Source: Nonomuraea glycinis
GTDB taxonomy: Bacteria; Actinomycetota; Actinomycetes; Streptosporangiales; Streptosporangiaceae
Assembly: GCF_014646515.1 (NCBI RefSeq)
Contig: NZ_BMNK01000005.1
Location: 452,270 to 516,269, forward strand
Length of the DNA: 64,000 nt
Direction: 5' to 3'
In this document: piece by piece, positions 44,496 through 51,947 of the stretch
Layout of the letters: each line of letters begins with the position of its first letter
Numbering within the stretch: position 1 is the stretch's first letter
Notes under the pieces: model-generated
Databases searched by the model: none
Seen by the model: the letters and a program-made list of their open reading frames with translations, nothing else
Told to the model about the DNA's origin: nothing
Translations under genes and position numbers: made by a program

Positions 44496-45091
44496 TCGAT
44501 ACCCTTCTGGCCCTTCTGCCCGGTGTCCATGGGGTGGCGTACCTTGCCCATCTCCGTCACCAGATCGGCGACCTCGATCAGCCGGCCGGGGGCGTCCCTG
44601 CCGGTGACCACCACGTGCTGGCCGCCCGGCCTGCCGGTGAGCGTCTCCAGCACGTCGTCCAGGTCCAGCCAGCCCCACTTCAGCGGGTACGTGAACTCGT
44701 CCAGCACGTAGAAGCGGTACGTCTCGGCCGCGAGATCGCGCTTGATCTGCTCCCAGCCCTCCCGGGCGTCGGCCGCGTGATCCTCCTCGGAGCCGGGCCG
44801 CTGGATCCATGACCAGCCCTCGCCCATCTTGTGCCAGGTCACCGAGCCGCCCTCGCCGCTGTCGCCGAGCACCTTGAGGGCCCGCTCCTCGCCGATGCGC
44901 CACTTGGCCGACTTCACGAACTGGAACACCCCGACCGGCCAGCCCTGGTTCCAGGCCCGCAACGCCATCCCGAAGGCGGCCGTCGACTTGCCCTTGCCGG
45001 GGCCGGTGTGGACGATCAGCAGCGGCCTGGTACGCCGCTGCCGGGTGGTGAGACCGTCGTCGGGGACGACCGAAGGCTTTCCCTGCGGCAT
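44489..45091 (-). CDS. cobO: Cob(I)yrinic acid a,c-diamide adenosyltransferase
   Basis: A 200-residue BtuR/CobO-type corrinoid adenosyltransferase. The unusual P-loop H-T-G-P-G-K-G-K-S-T-A-A and the D-E-F-T-Y-P segment are diagnostic. It attaches the 5'-deoxyadenosyl ligand to cobalt. The ATG lies three bases after the chelatase stop and cobB starts within its last codons. Confidence 0.94.
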   Translation of the reverse strand: MPQGKPSVVPDDGLTTRQRRTRPLLIVHTGPGKGKSTAAFGMALRAWNQGWPVGVFQFVKSAKWRIGEERALKVLGDSGEGGSVTWHKMGEGWSWIQRPGSEEDHAADAREGWEQIKRDLAAETYRFYVLDEFTYPLKWGWLDLDDVLETLTGRPGGQHVVVTGRDAPGRLIEVADLVTEMGKVRHPMDTGQKGQKGIEW

Positions 45092-45093
45092 GG

Positions 45094-47247
45094 TCAGACC
45101 GCCTTCCTGTAGTCACGAACGAGGCCGCCCAAATCGGCCAGCGCGTCGAGGGAGACGAGCCGCGCCCGCAACCGGGACGCCAGCCTGACCGCCAGACCGA
45201 GCCGGACCGGCCCGCTCTCGCAGTCCACCACCACGCAGGCCGTGCCCTTCAGCAGGGAGACCGCCCGGTCCACGTCCCCGCCCGCCGTGACGCGCCCGTC
45301 GGTCACCAGCACCAGCAGCGGACGCCTGGCCGGGTCACGCAGCCGCTCCACGCGCAACACGTCCGCCGCGCGCATCAGACCCGCCGCCAGCGGGGTGCGC
45401 CCGCCGGTCGGCAGCGAACGCAACCGCGCCGCGCCCGCCTCCACCGACGAGGTCGGGGGAAGCGCCACCTCCGCGCCCGCACCTCGGAACGTGATCAGGC
45501 CGACCTTGTCGCGACGCTGGTAGGCGTCCAGCAGCAGGCTCAGCACGGCCGTCTTGACCGCGCTCATCCGCTTGCGCGCCGCCATCGAGCCGCTCGCGTC
45601 CACCACGAACAGCACGAGGTTGCCCTCCCTGCCTTCGCGCACCACTTCGCGCAGATCGTCCGCACGCAGCACCAGCCCGGGACCGGTGCGCCCGCGCCCG
45701 CGCTGGTGCGGAGCCGCGGCCAGCATCGTCGCCGTCACGTGCAGATCGCGCACCTGACCGGAAGGTCGGCGGGCGCCGGCGCCCCGGCCGTGCCGGGTCC
45801 GTGAGCGCGACCGCCGGCCGGCCGCCCCCTCGCCGATCCCCGGCACCTCCAGCAGCGGCACCCGGTGCGGAGCCCCTACGCCGGCCACCCGTCCGCCGAT
45901 GCCGGGCGTCGTCCCTCCCGCATCCTCGTCCCCCGGGTCCGGGAAGCTGCTGTCCGGTCGCCCGTCGCCGGCGGGTGGCTCCGGTGCGCGCCCGGCGTCC
46001 TCGGGGCTCCCCGAGAGCGGTCCCTCGCCTCCGTCCGACGGCCCTTCGCCCCCGTCCGACGGCGGCCCTTCGCCCCCGTCCGACGGCGGCCCTTCGCCCC
46101 CGTCCGACGGCGGCCCTTCGCCCCCGTCCGACGGCGGCCCTTCGCCCCCGTCCGACGGCGGCCCTTCGCTCCCGTCCGACGGCGGCCCGGCGGGGCCTTC
46201 GCCGTCAGGGCCGCCGTTGCCGGGCCCGTCATCCTGCGACGTACGCTCCAGCAACTCGTCGAGCAGGGCCTCGTCCAGCCCCGGCGCGTCGAACGGGTCG
46301 CGCCGCCGCCGGTGCGGCAGCGACAGGCGGGCCGCCGCCCGCACGTCCTCGGTGGTCACCGTGTCCCGCCCCTGCCAGGCGGCGTGGGCGACGGCGGCGT
46401 TCGCCGTGACCAGGTCGGCCCGCAGCCCGTCGACCTCGAACGCCGCGCACACCGTCGCGATCTGCCACAGCCGGGCGTCCGGCAGCCGCACGCCCGGCAC
46501 CCGGGCCCGCGCGCCCGCGATCCGGTCCGCCAGCGCCGACTCCTCCTCAGCCCACCGTGCCGCGAACGCTTCCGCGTCGGCGTCGAAGGCCAGCCGCCTG
46601 CGGATGACCTCCACGCGTTCGTCCGGGTCGCGGGACGCCCTCACCTCGACCGTCAGCCCGAACCTGTCCAGGAGCTGCGGACGCAGCTCGCCCTCCTCCG
46701 GGTTCATGGTGCCGACCAGCAGGAACCTGGCGGCGTGCCGGACCGAGACCGACTCGCGCTCCACGTAGCACCTGCCCAGGGCCGCCGCGTCGAGGAGGAG
46801 ATCGACGAGGTGATCGTGCAGCAGGTTCACCTCGTCGACGTACAGCACGCCACGATGCGCGGCCGCCAGCAGGCCCGGCTCGAACGCCTTCACGCCCTCC
46901 GTCAGCGCCCGTTCCACGTCGAGCGAGCCGGCCAGACGGTCCTCCGACGCCCCCACCGGCAGCTCCACCAGCACGGCCGGGCGACTCACGCCCCCGACGC
47001 CGTGCTCGTGGGGTCCGTCCGGGCATTCGGGGTCGGGCGCACCCGGATCGCAGGCGAACCGGCAGCCGGGCACCACGTCCACAGCGGGCAACTGGGCCGC
47101 CAGCGCGCGCACGATCGTGGACTTCGCGGTGCCCTTCTCACCGCGTACGAGCACCCCGCCCACCCGGGGCGAGACCGCGTTGAGAACCAGCGCCAGCTTC
47201 AGGTCAGCAAGCCCGACGACGGCGCTGAACGGGTAGGTGACGATCAA
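45094..47247 (-). CDS. ChlI/ChlD-type chelatase subunit (AAA plus VWA fusion)
   Basis: A 717-residue fusion of a magnesium-chelatase-type AAA+ ATPase (about residues 1-330; Walker A G-E-K-G-T-A-K-S-T, Walker B V-L-Y-V-D-E-V-N-L-L) and a von Willebrand A domain (about 530-700; MIDAS D-A-S-G-S-M). They are joined by a long acidic, low-complexity linker with PPSDGGEG repeats. In actinomycetes such proteins are thought to replace CobS/CobT as partners of CobN. The ATG overlaps the stop of the preceding phosphatase gene (ATGA). Confidence 0.9.
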   Translation of the reverse strand: MIVTYPFSAVVGLADLKLALVLNAVSPRVGGVLVRGEKGTAKSTIVRALAAQLPAVDVVPGCRFACDPGAPDPECPDGPHEHGVGGVSRPAVLVELPVGASEDRLAGSLDVERALTEGVKAFEPGLLAAAHRGVLYVDEVNLLHDHLVDLLLDAAALGRCYVERESVSVRHAARFLLVGTMNPEEGELRPQLLDRFGLTVEVRASRDPDERVEVIRRRLAFDADAEAFAARWAEEESALADRIAGARARVPGVRLPDARLWQIATVCAAFEVDGLRADLVTANAAVAHAAWQGRDTVTTEDVRAAARLSLPHRRRRDPFDAPGLDEALLDELLERTSQDDGPGNGGPDGEGPAGPPSDGSEGPPSDGGEGPPSDGGEGPPSDGGEGPPSDGGEGPPSDGGEGPSDGGEGPLSGSPEDAGRAPEPPAGDGRPDSSFPDPGDEDAGGTTPGIGGRVAGVGAPHRVPLLEVPGIGEGAAGRRSRSRTRHGRGAGARRPSGQVRDLHVTATMLAAAPHQRGRGRTGPGLVLRADDLREVVREGREGNLVLFVVDASGSMAARKRMSAVKTAVLSLLLDAYQRRDKVGLITFRGAGAEVALPPTSSVEAGAARLRSLPTGGRTPLAAGLMRAADVLRVERLRDPARRPLLVLVTDGRVTAGGDVDRAVSLLKGTACVVVDCESGPVRLGLAVRLASRLRARLVSLDALADLGGLVRDYRKAV
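46018..46190 (-). repeat. 24-bp tandem repeats coding the chelatase linker
   Basis: About seven copies of a 24-bp unit (CCCTTCGCCCCCGTCCGACG plus GCGG on the plus strand), five nearly identical in the centre and divergent at the edges. On the minus strand they encode PPSDGGEG repeats. The reading frame is preserved, so copy number can change without a frameshift. Confidence 0.92.
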
Positions 47248-47798
47248 AACAGAACCTTCCGGTTGACATGGGCCACCCGCCAGCCCTCCCGCGTGACGGC
47301 CAGCTCAGTGGTGGACAGAGGAGCCAGATCGATGCGCCCGGCACCCAGCGGACCCAGTCCCAGGGCGTGCCCGAGTCCCGCCCGGATGGCGCCGGCGTCG
47401 CACACGACGACCCCGCCGGGTTCCTCCCGAACGGAGTCGAGCCAGGCCGCCACCCTGATCGCGAGTACGGCCCGGCTCTCGCCGCCGTGCGGAGCCGCGT
47501 GCGGGTCGGACAGCCAGCTCGCCAGGGCATCCGGCTCCTCGCGCGCGACTCGCTCGTACGGCAGGCCGCGCCACCGGCCGCAGTCCGCCTCCGCGAGCGC
47601 CGGGACGACCCGCGCGTCCAGTCCGAGGGCGGTGGCGGTCTGCCGTGCCGCGAGGGCAGGAGCGGCCCACGCCACCGCCCCGGCGACCGCCGGGCCGAGC
47701 GCGGCGGCTCTGGCCAGATCCGCCGCGTCGGCGTCGTCGTCGGCCGGAAAGCGGGCGGCGCGCATGCCGGGCGTCGTGGCGTGCCGGACGAACAGCAC
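47244..47798 (-). CDS. Histidine-phosphatase-family protein, CobC-like
   Basis: A 184-residue phosphoglycerate-mutase-like protein. The catalytic R-H-A-T-T box is at the N-terminus and the acid/arginine segment E-A-D-C-G-R-W-R-G is present. The usual second histidine box (S-H-G-G-x-I-R) reads C-D-A-G-A-I-R here, so the second catalytic histidine appears replaced by Asp. By position it should be the alpha-ribazole-5'-phosphate phosphatase of lower-ligand assembly, but that change leaves activity open. The GTG at 47798 lies five bases after the cbtA stop; it overlaps the chelatase start. Confidence 0.75.
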   Translation of the reverse strand: MLFVRHATTPGMRAARFPADDDADAADLARAAALGPAVAGAVAWAAPALAARQTATALGLDARVVPALAEADCGRWRGLPYERVAREEPDALASWLSDPHAAPHGGESRAVLAIRVAAWLDSVREEPGGVVVCDAGAIRAGLGHALGLGPLGAGRIDLAPLSTTELAVTREGWRVAHVNRKVLF

Positions 47799-47803
47799 CC
47801 CGC

Positions 47804-48568
47804 TCAGCTCGGCGCGGTGGCGCTCAACGGAACGTCGCTCGTACGCCGTGCCGCCCGCTCGCTCACCCAGCCGAACAGCACGCCGAAAGCCGCCCAGAAG
47901 ACGAGCTGGGTGCCGATCGAGGCGAGCCTGAACTCCCAGAGCAGCGTGGCGGGGAAGCCGTCGGCCACCTCGTCGACCGTCGGCAACAGCGCCCAGGCCG
48001 CACCCACGGGGACGAGAAAGCCGATGACCGCCGCCACCCAGCGGGCCCACGGATCCGCGGTGACACGGCGGGCGGTGGCCACCGCGATCGCCGTCGCCGC
48101 CAGCCCGACGAGGATCATCACGAGGTAGAGCACCGTGCGGCTGTTGATCGTGTCGGGGTCACCCACCGCAGGCGGGTTGGCCGGATACTTCACGAAGGGA
48201 ACGAGGATGACCGCGACGAAGGCCGTTCCGGCCGCGGCGAGCGCCAGCAGCCCGTCGGAACGCGGTCCCACCCGTCCTCGCAGGCCCGCGAACACGAGCG
48301 CGAACACGCCGCCGACGGCCAGCCCGTACAGCCCGGTGGCGAGGAAGAGCCCGGCCTTCTGCGCCGGCCTGCTGACCTCGGCCTCCTCGCCGTGGCTGTG
48401 CCCGGCCTCCTCGGCGGCGGGCTCCGGCGCCTCGGCCTGGGCCGCGGCCTCCTCCAGGGCGATCGCCGCATCGACCCGCGGCTCCCCGAAGGCGAAGGCG
48501 AATGTGCCCGCGATCAGTCCGGCCAGCAGCCCCACGAGCAGACCTCTGGCCAGGAACGTGCGTACCAT
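47804..48568 (-). CDS. cbtA: Cobalt transporter subunit CbtA
   Basis: A 254-residue membrane protein with about five to six helices and an N-terminal R-G-L-L-V-G-L-L-A-G-L-I-A-G. A periplasmic or cytoplasmic loop after the first helix contains G-H-S-H-G, typical of CbtA and suited to metal binding. Eight bases separate it from cbtB. Riboswitch-controlled CbtAB systems are predicted cobalt importers. Confidence 0.88.
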   Translation of the reverse strand: MVRTFLARGLLVGLLAGLIAGTFAFAFGEPRVDAAIALEEAAAQAEAPEPAAEEAGHSHGEEAEVSRPAQKAGLFLATGLYGLAVGGVFALVFAGLRGRVGPRSDGLLALAAAGTAFVAVILVPFVKYPANPPAVGDPDTINSRTVLYLVMILVGLAATAIAVATARRVTADPWARWVAAVIGFLVPVGAAWALLPTVDEVADGFPATLLWEFRLASIGTQLVFWAAFGVLFGWVSERAARRTSDVPLSATAPS

Positions 48569-48576
48569 TCCGGCCC

Positions 48577-48765
48577 CTAGTGACAGGGCACGCCGAGCAG
48601 ATGCCGCCCGTCGTGCATCAGCTCGTGCAGGAAGGCGCCCGTCTGGGAGACCGCGCCGTTGTCCATCAGGACCAGGTAAGCGACGAGCAGCAGTACGGGC
48701 ACCGCCAGCAGCCAGGGGCGCAGGCGTGGGAAGGGAATGGTGGACGGAGTGGTCAAACCACTCAT
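48577..48765 (-). CDS. cbtB: Cobalt transporter subunit CbtB
   Basis: A 62-residue protein with one membrane helix (about residues 17-35) and a C-terminal His-rich tail, F-L-H-E-L-M-H-D-G-R-H and a final P-C-H, the CbtB signature thought to bind cobalt. GAGGAGG lies seven bases before the ATG. It is the first gene after the minus-strand riboswitch and heads the operon cbtB-cbtA-phosphatase-chelatase-cobO-cobB. Confidence 0.9.
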   Translation of the reverse strand: MSGLTTPSTIPFPRLRPWLLAVPVLLLVAYLVLMDNGAVSQTGAFLHELMHDGRHLLGVPCH

Positions 48766-48804
48766 ACGAGCCTCCTCGGGGTGACGCGTCCCATAGCGAG
48801 GTCA

Positions 48805-48905
48805 CGGCGGCCAAGCGACCTGGCTCCCGGGATCTACGTCCCGGATACAGTGGCGCGTCCGCACCGGCTTCTCACCGGATTTCCCTTGGACAACCGTGAA
48901 ATCTA
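48805..48905 (-). promoter_or_regulatory. Cobalamin riboswitch upstream of cbtB
   Basis: Read on the minus strand the core is GGGAAATCCGGTGAGAAGCC, GGTGCGGACGCGCCACTGTA, a CCGGGA/TCCCGG stem and the B12-box segment GAGCCAGG (about 48819-48826). It is short, lacking the long peripheral stems of the cobN copy. It ends about 40 bases before cbtB and should shut the operon when cobalamin is plentiful. Confidence 0.9.
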
Positions 48906-48909
48906 CCGG

Positions 48910-48938
48910 AACGTATCCTTTCCTCCCGTTCTCGTCAA
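48910..48938 (-). promoter_or_regulatory. Housekeeping-type promoter of the cbtB riboswitch transcript
   Basis: On the minus strand TTGACG (48938-48933) and TACGTT (48915-48910) are separated by exactly 17 bases, close to the HrdB consensus. Transcription would begin near 48903, at the edge of the riboswitch. Confidence 0.72.
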
Positions 48939-48983
48939 TGCACACCAGCGGCAACCGGGCAGGATGCGCGTATGAGACGATGC

Positions 48984-49076
48984 CGGACGTAGGCGACGGC
49001 GGAACGAGGAAGCCGGTGTGAATCCGGCGCGGTCCCGCCACTGTGATCGGTGAGCGATCCCCGACGAAGGCCACTG
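48984..49076 (+). promoter_or_regulatory. Truncated cobalamin riboswitch, opposite orientation
   Basis: The 5' half of a cobalamin riboswitch is well preserved on the plus strand (GGAAGCCGGTGTGAATCCGG, GCGGTCCCGCCACTGTGA, GAAGGCCACTG), closely resembling the cobN copy. The 3' part is missing: no GCCAGGAGAC B12 box follows before the next start codon at 49156. It is probably non-functional or has lost ligand response. It is head-to-head with the cbtB riboswitch. Confidence 0.8.
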
Positions 49077-49155
49077 CTCTGACCTTTCCGCTGCCTGGCG
49101 TGCGGCCCTTCTCCAGCGATCCAGTCCCGTCATGCCGGTCAGGAAAGGCCCGCCC

Positions 49156-49338
49156 ATGACGAGCCGACGCTCGCTGCCCCTGTCGCTCATGGCGCTCGCC
49201 GTGCTGATCGCCACCGAATGGGGTTCGACTCTGCCCTGTATATATCGTGTCAACCTCTCGTCAACACATGGCCCCTACGGTGATGGCTGGCCATTGTTCC
49301 ACTCGTTCGACAGGGGGGCTTTTGTTGTCGACTTTTGA
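49156..49338 (+). pseudogene. Short ORF after the truncated riboswitch, possible lipoprotein remnant
   Basis: ATG at 49156 with GGAAAGG upstream. The first about 20 residues look like a signal peptide (R-R-S-L-P-L-S-L-M-A-L-A-V-L-I-A-T-E-W-G-S). The position where a lipobox such as A-T-A-C-G-S would be expected reads A-T-E-W-G-S. After about 25 residues the sequence loses protein character and stops at 49338. I read it as the beginning of a B12- or cobalt-uptake binding protein whose remainder was deleted; the family assignment is a guess. Confidence 0.4.
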
Positions 49339-49726
49339 TTCGGCCGACTCCGCTACTTCGTTATTCGGATCGGTCTTCTCCGCGCTCGCCGAGGACAGGA
49401 TTTTCTCGGATGCGCTCCGCCGGAGTGGGACAACGCTCAGGTTCATTCACACGAATCCGGAGTGCCGGTTCTTCATCAGTGGCGACGGGGTCGTCACGGG
49501 GGGTGAGGTGCCGGAGTACGCCACGCTGACGTTCACGATGAGCAGCGACACCGCACACGCGCTCTGGTCAGGCCAGTTGTCCTTCCCCGCGGGCATCACC
49601 AGCGGGAAGATCAGGATTTTCGGAAAGGTCTCCAAGGTCCTGGAGGTCATGCCCGTCCTCACCCCGGTCCTCTTCCTCTACCCGAAGGCCGCAGCCGAGG
49701 CCGGCATTCCCGTGCCGAGCAACTGA
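49325..49726 (+). CDS. SCP2-like sterol/lipid-binding domain protein
   Basis: A 133-residue protein with the SCP2 pattern: a helical N-terminus, beta strands, and a C-terminal segment L-S-F-P-A-G-I-T-S-G-K-I-R-I-F-G-K-V-S-K-V that matches the conserved G-x-I-x-x-G end of the family. The TTG at 49325 is preferred because AGGGGGG lies six bases before it; ATGs at 49247 and 49268 are in frame. SCP2 domains bind acyl-CoA or lipids. It starts the operon with the acyl-CoA dehydrogenase 29 bases downstream, so it may present a lipid-like substrate. Confidence 0.72.
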   Translation: MSTFDSADSATSLFGSVFSALAEDRIFSDALRRSGTTLRFIHTNPECRFFISGDGVVTGGEVPEYATLTFTMSSDTAHALWSGQLSFPAGITSGKIRIFGKVSKVLEVMPVLTPVLFLYPKAAAEAGIPVPSN

Positions 49727-49755
49727 CCACGAGACCGATCAAAGGAGACGCCTTC

Positions 49756-50976
49756 ATGACGACCATCGCGCAGCTTCCTGCGCAAGAGCTGAACTTCGAC
49801 GTCCTGCCCGCCGAGATTCAGCAATTCAAATCCGTCGTACGGGAGTTCGCCCAGGAAGTCGTGCTTCCCCGGGCCCAGGAACTCGACCAGGCCCCGGCCG
49901 GCGAGCTGGATTGGGACATCGTCCGGCAGGGCCATGCCCTCGGTTTGGACCGGGTCGCGATCCCGGCCCAGTTCGGCGGCCTCGGCCTGGGAATGCTCGG
50001 AATCTCCGTGGCCATGGAAGAGCTCGCGGCGGCGTGCCCGGGAACCGCTCTGATCTTCGGAGCGTCGATGCTCGGTCAGACCCCGATCCTCTACTCGGGC
50101 GACCCTTACCTGCAGCAGCGGTACCTGCCGCTGTTCGCCGGGCAGGAGCCCGTCCTGGCCTGCAACGCCGTGACGGAGGAGGAGGCCGGGTGCGACCTCA
50201 TCATCCCGGCGAACGCCGTCCACGCGATCAATGTGATGACCGCCAGGCGTGCGGGGGACGTCTATCTCCTCAACGGTCACAAGCGGTTCATCACCAACGC
50301 CAAGGTCGCCACCTTCGCCTCGGTCTTCGCCAATATGGAGGGCCACCCCGGCGCGACCGGCCTGACCTCCTTCATCGTGGACCTGGACCAGCCCGGCGTC
50401 ACCCGGGGGCCGGTCGCCGACAAGATGGGCTACCGGGCGTGCCTCGGCAGCGAGCTGGTCTTCGAGAACGTCGAGGTCCCGCTGAGCAACGTCGTCGGCG
50501 GTGAGCTGAACGGCATGGCGATCAACATGGCGCAGAGCAACATGGCGCGCGCCTCCGTCGCGGGCATCTCGACCGGCGTCGCGCAGGGCGCGCTGGACAA
50601 GGCGCTCCAGTGGTGCGGTGAGCGCGTCCAGGGCGGTGAGCTCCTCTACCGGCATCAGTTCAGCGCCGCGAAACTGGCCGAGATGGCCGCCAAGGTCGAG
50701 GCTTCGCGCATGCTGTACATGTTGGCGGCCAACAAGGTCGACAACCAGCTTCCCGCGCCCGAGTACGAGCCGGCGCTCGCCAAGTTCTTCGCGGACAGGG
50801 TCGCCATCGAGGTGGCCGACGCCGCCGTCTCGCTGATCGGGGCCCGCGGCTACCTGCGCGAGTACGGAGTGGAGAAGATGCTCCGCGACGCGTACGGCGC
50901 CCGGATCTACGAAGGCACCCCCGAGGTTCTCGCCCTGGCGATCACGGACTGCCTCTATCGCGTGGACGAGCTGTGA
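49756..50976 (+). CDS. Acyl-CoA dehydrogenase
   Basis: A 406-residue flavoenzyme with the normal three-domain layout. Visible motifs are A-V-T-E-E-E-A-G in the FAD-contacting loop, G-H-K-R-F-I-T-N-A, and R-I-Y-E-G-T-P-E-V near the C-terminus with the catalytic glutamate. AAGGAG precedes the ATG. It is the second gene of the SCP2/ACAD/ThiF/hemolysin-like operon and ends in a GTGA overlap with the ThiF-like gene. The acyl substrate is not deducible. Confidence 0.9.
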   Translation: MTTIAQLPAQELNFDVLPAEIQQFKSVVREFAQEVVLPRAQELDQAPAGELDWDIVRQGHALGLDRVAIPAQFGGLGLGMLGISVAMEELAAACPGTALIFGASMLGQTPILYSGDPYLQQRYLPLFAGQEPVLACNAVTEEEAGCDLIIPANAVHAINVMTARRAGDVYLLNGHKRFITNAKVATFASVFANMEGHPGATGLTSFIVDLDQPGVTRGPVADKMGYRACLGSELVFENVEVPLSNVVGGELNGMAINMAQSNMARASVAGISTGVAQGALDKALQWCGERVQGGELLYRHQFSAAKLAEMAAKVEASRMLYMLAANKVDNQLPAPEYEPALAKFFADRVAIEVADAAVSLIGARGYLREYGVEKMLRDAYGARIYEGTPEVLALAITDCLYRVDEL

Positions 50977-51947
50977 CCCGGGCATCCGAGGCGGCCGCCG
51001 CGTTGTCACCGGAGGAGTTCTACGCCGAGTTCACCCGCCGGAACGCCGGCGTCGTGACCGAGCGGCAGCAGCGGGCGCTGAGCACCGCGACCGTGCTCGT
51101 GGCCGGCTGCGGCTCGGTCGGCGGAGCGGCCGTGGAGCCGCTCACCCGGCTCGGCGTGCGCGACTTCGTCCTGGCCGAGCCGGACACGTTCGAGCTCAAC
51201 AACCTCAACCGCCAGCAGGCGACGTTCCGCGACCTCGGCAGGAACAAGGCCGAGGTCGCCGCGGAACGCGTCATCGCCATCAACCCGCACGCGAGCGTGC
51301 GGGTCCACGCCGAGGGCGTCACCCAGGAGAACGTCTTCGAGCTGACCGCGTTCTGCGACCTGATCGTCGACGGGGTGGACGTCACAACGGGGCCCGGCTG
51401 GCAGGCCAAGCACGCCCTGCACCGATCCGCCTCCCAACGGCGGCTGCCGCTGATCACCGGATGGGACATGGCGGGCGTCCAGTACGTCCAGTGCTACGAC
51501 TACCGCCACGTCCCGGAACCGTTCAACGGGCTCGTCACCGAGGACGACCTGCGGCAGTGCGGGGTGTGGGAGCTCATCTTCAAGGCGATCCCGGTCCAGC
51601 TGATCCCCCCGGACATGCTCACCGAGGTCGCGCCGAACCTGACGAACCAGGACTACAGCGTCCCGCAGGTCATCTACGCCGCGGTCATGTTCGGCGCGAT
51701 CACCTCGCACATGGCGGCCCGGCTCCTCGCCGGCGAGGAGGTCCGCGACGAGGTGCACCTCGACCTGCATGAGCAGGTCAGGCCGGCGACCCGCCGGCGC
51801 CTGAACCGGGCCGAGGCAGAGAGCCTGCTGTTCGCGTTGCGGCAGACCAGCGCTCGCGGCCTCGGATCGCCGGACCCGGGAAAGGACGAGCAGACCGAGA
51901 GGAACGCCGGAGGGAACGGGGAGGGGATGCGAAGGGCGACACGGTGA
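50973..51947 (+). CDS. E1/ThiF-family adenylyltransferase-like protein
   Basis: A 324-residue protein with a ThiF/MoeB-type nucleotide-binding domain: G-C-G-S-V-G-G at about residue 46 and the adenylation segment E-L-N-N-L-N-R-Q. The CxxC zinc pairs of MoeB/ThiF are absent, so it belongs to a divergent branch. E1-like enzymes activate a C-terminal carboxylate as the acyl-adenylate. Here no ubiquitin-like protein is encoded nearby. It overlaps both neighbours by four bases, so its job is tied to the dehydrogenase and the hemolysin-like protein. The tail after residue about 300 is low complexity. Confidence 0.82.
   Translation: MTRASEAAAALSPEEFYAEFTRRNAGVVTERQQRALSTATVLVAGCGSVGGAAVEPLTRLGVRDFVLAEPDTFELNNLNRQQATFRDLGRNKAEVAAERVIAINPHASVRVHAEGVTQENVFELTAFCDLIVDGVDVTTGPGWQAKHALHRSASQRRLPLITGWDMAGVQYVQCYDYRHVPEPFNGLVTEDDLRQCGVWELIFKAIPVQLIPPDMLTEVAPNLTNQDYSVPQVIYAAVMFGAITSHMAARLLAGEEVRDEVHLDLHEQVRPATRRRLNRAEAESLLFALRQTSARGLGSPDPGKDEQTERNAGGNGEGMRRATR

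Noticed and set aside
46018..46190. Possible CRISPR-like array
   Set aside because: Units are contiguous 24-bp repeats without spacers and keep the reading frame of the chelatase gene.
45865..47931. 688-codon open frame antisense to the chelatase fusion, beginning in the tandem repeat
   Set aside because: Its apparent repeats are the reverse reading of the PPSDGGEG linker; no gene-like composition.
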